DNA of 10,180 bases from Acidobacteriota bacterium (GTDB lineage: Bacteria > Acidobacteriota > Terriglobia > Terriglobales > Acidobacteriaceae): assembly GCA_019247235.1 (NCBI GenBank), contig JAFAPG010000828.1:1-10180 (forward strand). The letters run 5' to 3'. Made by a program: the position numbers and the translations under genes. Under the pieces are notes generated by a model that was not told the origin of the DNA, searched no databases, and saw only the letters and a program-made list of their open reading frames with translations. This document shows, one piece after another, positions 7,775-10,180 of this stretch. Numbering within the stretch: the first letter of the stretch is position 1; each line of letters begins with the position of its first letter.

Positions 7775-7780
7775 CCTCCC
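7775..7780 (-). promoter_or_regulatory. Ribosome binding site deciding TTG start of porin gene
   Basis: GGGAGG on the minus strand is followed by AAAAC and then TTG at 7769. This near-perfect site with 5-base spacing, directly ahead of a signal-peptide-like sequence, makes TTG the best start although no ATG is nearby in frame. Confidence 0.75.
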
Positions 7781-7826
7781 GAACGGAACGATTCAGCAGC
7801 GCATTGAGAATCGAGATCGTGCTCGG

Positions 7827-9629
7827 TCACGCGGTTCGCGTCGAATCTGCATGTGCTCCGGCGGCCGAGGATGGTTCCACCGTATCGGCCGATGTCACAT
7901 TTGCGCTAAGAGGTGTGGGATAAGGCAGCGTAACCCGAAATACCGTTCCTTCCTGGGAAGAACGTTCTACAACAAGCTCGCCCCTGTGATCCTGAACAAT
8001 TCTTTGCGCCACAGTTAAGCCCAGACCCGTCCCGTTTTCCTTTCCTTGGCTTACGAAGGGTTCAAACAGTGTATTCCGGATGGCCGCAGGAATACCACGT
8101 CCGTTGTCCCGGATCCGAATCTCGACTGTGCCGCCACTGTCGCGCAGATCGATATCCACTTCTCCACAACGATCGGGCAGAGATTCACAGGCATTTAATA
8201 CCAAGTTAAAAAACGCCCGCTCCAGTTTCCTATGGTCAAACCAGCCCTCAGCGCTGCCCGACTGAAGCACTTTGACGCGCGCCTTGTGAAACTCGGGATG
8301 GGAGCGAACCGCTTGCACGGCGTTGTCCACAGGAGTTCGCAAGCTGCCGTATGTGGGCCGAAGCGAGCTGCGGGTGCGGGAAAACTCAAGGAGTGAGTCG
8401 ATAAGCTCGGTCATGCGGCCCACCGCCAGCTGTATCTCCTGATAAAGTTCTTCGCGTTGAGTTGATGAAAGGTGGGATTCGCAAAGAAATTCAGCGTTGG
8501 CCACGATTGCTGCCAACGAATGGCGTAGATCGTGAGAAATCGAGCTCGCCATCCGTCCAATCGTAGCCAGCCGCTCTGATTCAATTAGGTTCTGCTGGGT
8601 CCGGAATAAGCTTTCCCGCATACGGTCGAACGCCCGAGCTAGTTCCGCGACTTCGTCTTCGCCTTGAACGTCAAGACGATAAGTGAAATCGCCTTTTTCC
8701 AGAGCCGCCACCCCAGCTAGAAGACTCGAAAGCGGGCGGGTAAAGGTGTAAGAAATGAAAAATACGAGTGCGCTTCCGATCACAACCGCCAGCAAACCTA
8801 AACCTAGCAGCAGCCGGTTCAACTTTTCTAGAAATGCAGTCGCTTCATCGTAGGACTTTAATACCGTCAAACGAACGTTCGGGCCGCCCTCGGTGGCCAG
8901 ATTCAAGGTAGTTTCAAGAAACCGCTCCGCACCCAGCTGGACTGACTCAAACTGCGAAAAGTTTCCTGAATCGAGCTTTTTTGCTGCCAGCTCGGCCTCC
9001 ATGGCCGGACCCAAGGTGCTGGTGACCACAGTATTGCCATAGTAAAAGACCACTTTGCTGTTGGCGATGCGGCTGATCTGCGAGGCTACCCGGTCGTCAA
9101 TTTGGTAACCAAGCACCAAGAATCCGAACAGGCGTTCGTCGGCATCAGGGCCAAAGTAGATGGGCTTGAGAAAGACTTGATAAAGGTGTTGCGAGTCAAA
9201 CCACCATTGCTGGTGCCGCTCGAGCGTTGAGGAAAACGAACTTTGTGCGCTCTCGCGAGTGAGTCCTGGGGTCTTGGTATGCAGAGCGACTACTCTTCCG
9301 CTGCGATCGGCAAGAGCGAATAGATCACTTCCTGCCAGTCGCCAGGATCGGGCCGATGCATCTTGAATGGTCGCCTCATCTTGGGTTGTCATCAACGCCC
9401 GGACACTGGGCTCATCCGCCAGCAGATCGGCAACATGGCTCACGATGATTTCGCGCTCGCGTTGAAAGCTTTGAAAGGTGGTGACGGAATTGCGCAGTTG
9501 GGAAAAGATTTCTTGGGTTACCCGCAAACGCAACGTTTGCCGGACAAATAACAGGCTTAAGGAGGTGAGCCCGCCCGAAATCAGAACCATGGAGAGTAGG
9601 AACTTGGTTCGTAATCGGACTTTAACCAT
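7827..9629 (-). CDS. Membrane sensor histidine kinase (Cache-like sensor, HAMP, HisKA, HATPase)
   Basis: The 600-residue protein autophosphorylates on a histidine and should pass phosphate to the response regulator encoded just upstream. Order of parts: transmembrane helix at about 10-29; extracytoplasmic sensor at about 30-270, with Cache-like traits (LFALADRSGRVVAL near 103-116, FGFLVLGYQID near 168-178); second helix at about 273-295; HAMP at about 297-345; HisKA with SISHDLRHSLAAI and phospho-acceptor His366; HATPase with N box NLVLNACESLP (Asn475, Asn479), G1 box DNGRGIP (508-514), F box LFEPF and G2 box GTGLGL (533-538). The tail after 570 is low-complexity, rich in Ser, Ala and Thr. 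ATG at 9629 has TTGGAG upstream. The HisKA box has His370 where Asn or Thr is more usual. The Cache-like sensor suggests a small ligand, but its identity cannot be told. The porin and cupredoxin genes follow directly and are likely targets. Confidence 0.93.
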   Translation of the reverse strand: MVKVRLRTKFLLSMVLISGGLTSLSLLFVRQTLRLRVTQEIFSQLRNSVTTFQSFQREREIIVSHVADLLADEPSVRALMTTQDEATIQDASARSWRLAGSDLFALADRSGRVVALHTKTPGLTRESAQSSFSSTLERHQQWWFDSQHLYQVFLKPIYFGPDADERLFGFLVLGYQIDDRVASQISRIANSKVVFYYGNTVVTSTLGPAMEAELAAKKLDSGNFSQFESVQLGAERFLETTLNLATEGGPNVRLTVLKSYDEATAFLEKLNRLLLGLGLLAVVIGSALVFFISYTFTRPLSSLLAGVAALEKGDFTYRLDVQGEDEVAELARAFDRMRESLFRTQQNLIESERLATIGRMASSISHDLRHSLAAIVANAEFLCESHLSSTQREELYQEIQLAVGRMTELIDSLLEFSRTRSSLRPTYGSLRTPVDNAVQAVRSHPEFHKARVKVLQSGSAEGWFDHRKLERAFFNLVLNACESLPDRCGEVDIDLRDSGGTVEIRIRDNGRGIPAAIRNTLFEPFVSQGKENGTGLGLTVAQRIVQDHRGELVVERSSQEGTVFRVTLPYPTPLSANVTSADTVEPSSAAGAHADSTRTA

Positions 9630-9650
9630 ACCACTCCAACGCTTCGAGAT

Positions 9651-10180
9651 TCAGCCTACGAACTTATAGCCTACTCCGTGAATGGTGCGAAAGTGCACGG
9701 GATTGGCGGGATCTTTCTCCAGTTTTTGTCGCAGTTTCAGAATGTGGTTGTCCACGGTGCGGGTCGAGGGATAATTGTGATATCCCCAAACTTCGTTCAG
9801 CAGTTCGTCGCGAGTGATTACCCGCTCAGCGTTCTGCACCATGAATTTTAATGTCTTAAATTCCTGAGCGGTTAAGGTCACCATTTTACCTTCGCGCACG
9901 ACTTCCATCTTAGTGAAGTCAATGTGGATGTCATCAAATAAGCACTGCTCAGTTGCCGGAGGCCGAGTTATACGCCTGAGCGCAGCGCGCACCCGCGCCA
10001 GCAATTCGCGTGGGCTAAATGGCTTGGTGACATAATCATCTGCTCCGAGTTCGAGCAGTAGAACTTTATCGGACACGTCGGTGGCCGCGCTTAATACAAT
10101 GATAGGCACGGTCGCAGCGTGTTGTTTCAATTCGCTACAAACCTCCCGCCCGCTAATGCCCGGCAGACGAAGATCCAAAA
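9651..10180 (-). CDS. OmpR/PhoB-family response regulator, 5' end outside window
   Basis: About 176 codons are visible. The reading frame enters from the right edge at Leu-Asp-Leu-Arg-Leu-Pro-Gly; the aspartate in DLRLPG is the expected phosphorylation site, so roughly the first 50 residues of the receiver domain are missing. Receiver landmarks that remain are IIVLSA (conserved Ser/Thr) and the YVTKPF lysine. A winged-helix DNA-binding domain follows, with LTAQEFKTLKFMV, the recognition-helix region STRTVDNHILKLRQKL, and the C-terminal wing HFRTIHGVGYKFVG. All of these are typical of OmpR/PhoB transcription factors. The stop lies 21 bases before the histidine kinase ATG, so the two form a cognate pair in one transcript. 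The TTG at the window edge encodes an internal leucine, not a start. Confidence 0.95.
   Translation of the reverse strand, partial: LDLRLPGISGREVCSELKQHAATVPIIVLSAATDVSDKVLLLELGADDYVTKPFSPRELLARVRAALRRITRPPATEQCLFDDIHIDFTKMEVVREGKMVTLTAQEFKTLKFMVQNAERVITRDELLNEVWGYHNYPSTRTVDNHILKLRQKLEKDPANPVHFRTIHGVGYKFVG

Noticed and set aside
10176..10178. TTG as the start codon of the response regulator
   Set aside because: It falls at the leucine just before the phospho-acceptor aspartate; about 50 receiver residues must precede it, so the gene simply begins outside the window.

Overview
All seven genes lie on the minus strand, so the window reads right to left. Base composition is moderately GC-rich. 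The gene set suggests a soil-type Gram-negative, most likely an acidobacterium: a large exported glycosidase, a FucP/GluP-type sugar transporter with a ROK kinase, a coiled-coil-anchored porin, and a periplasmic cupredoxin. The lineage is an inference from gene style; no rRNA or other phylogenetic marker is present.

Right-hand block (10180 to 5509): a two-component system, with an OmpR/PhoB-type response regulator (its start lies outside the window) followed 21 bases later by a membrane histidine kinase with a large extracytoplasmic sensor. After 57 bases comes a 513-residue outer-membrane beta-barrel protein with an N-terminal coiled coil. Its stop overlaps by 4 bases the start of a small exported protein carrying a complete type-1 copper ligand set (His, Cys-x2-His-x2-Met). 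Porin and cupredoxin both start at TTG with a good ribosome binding site. The spacing suggests one operon in which the regulatory pair sits upstream of the envelope proteins it may control.

Intergenic region (5508 to 5092, 417 bases): no credible gene. It holds two terminator-like hairpins pointing leftwards, a perfect 8-base inverted repeat between them, and an AT-rich stretch that probably contains the promoter of the next operon.

Left-hand block (5091 to beyond base 1): a sugar-use operon of a glucose/galactose-type MFS permease, a ROK-family sugar kinase (3-base gap) and a secreted multidomain clan GH-A glycoside hydrolase (31-base gap) that runs off the left edge after 911 codons. The logic is straightforward: the exported enzyme releases a hexose from an oligo- or polysaccharide, the permease imports it with protons, and the kinase phosphorylates it. 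No dedicated sugar regulator is visible. The least routine parts are the regulator-kinase-porin-cupredoxin module, the architecture of the glycosidase, and the structured intergenic region.
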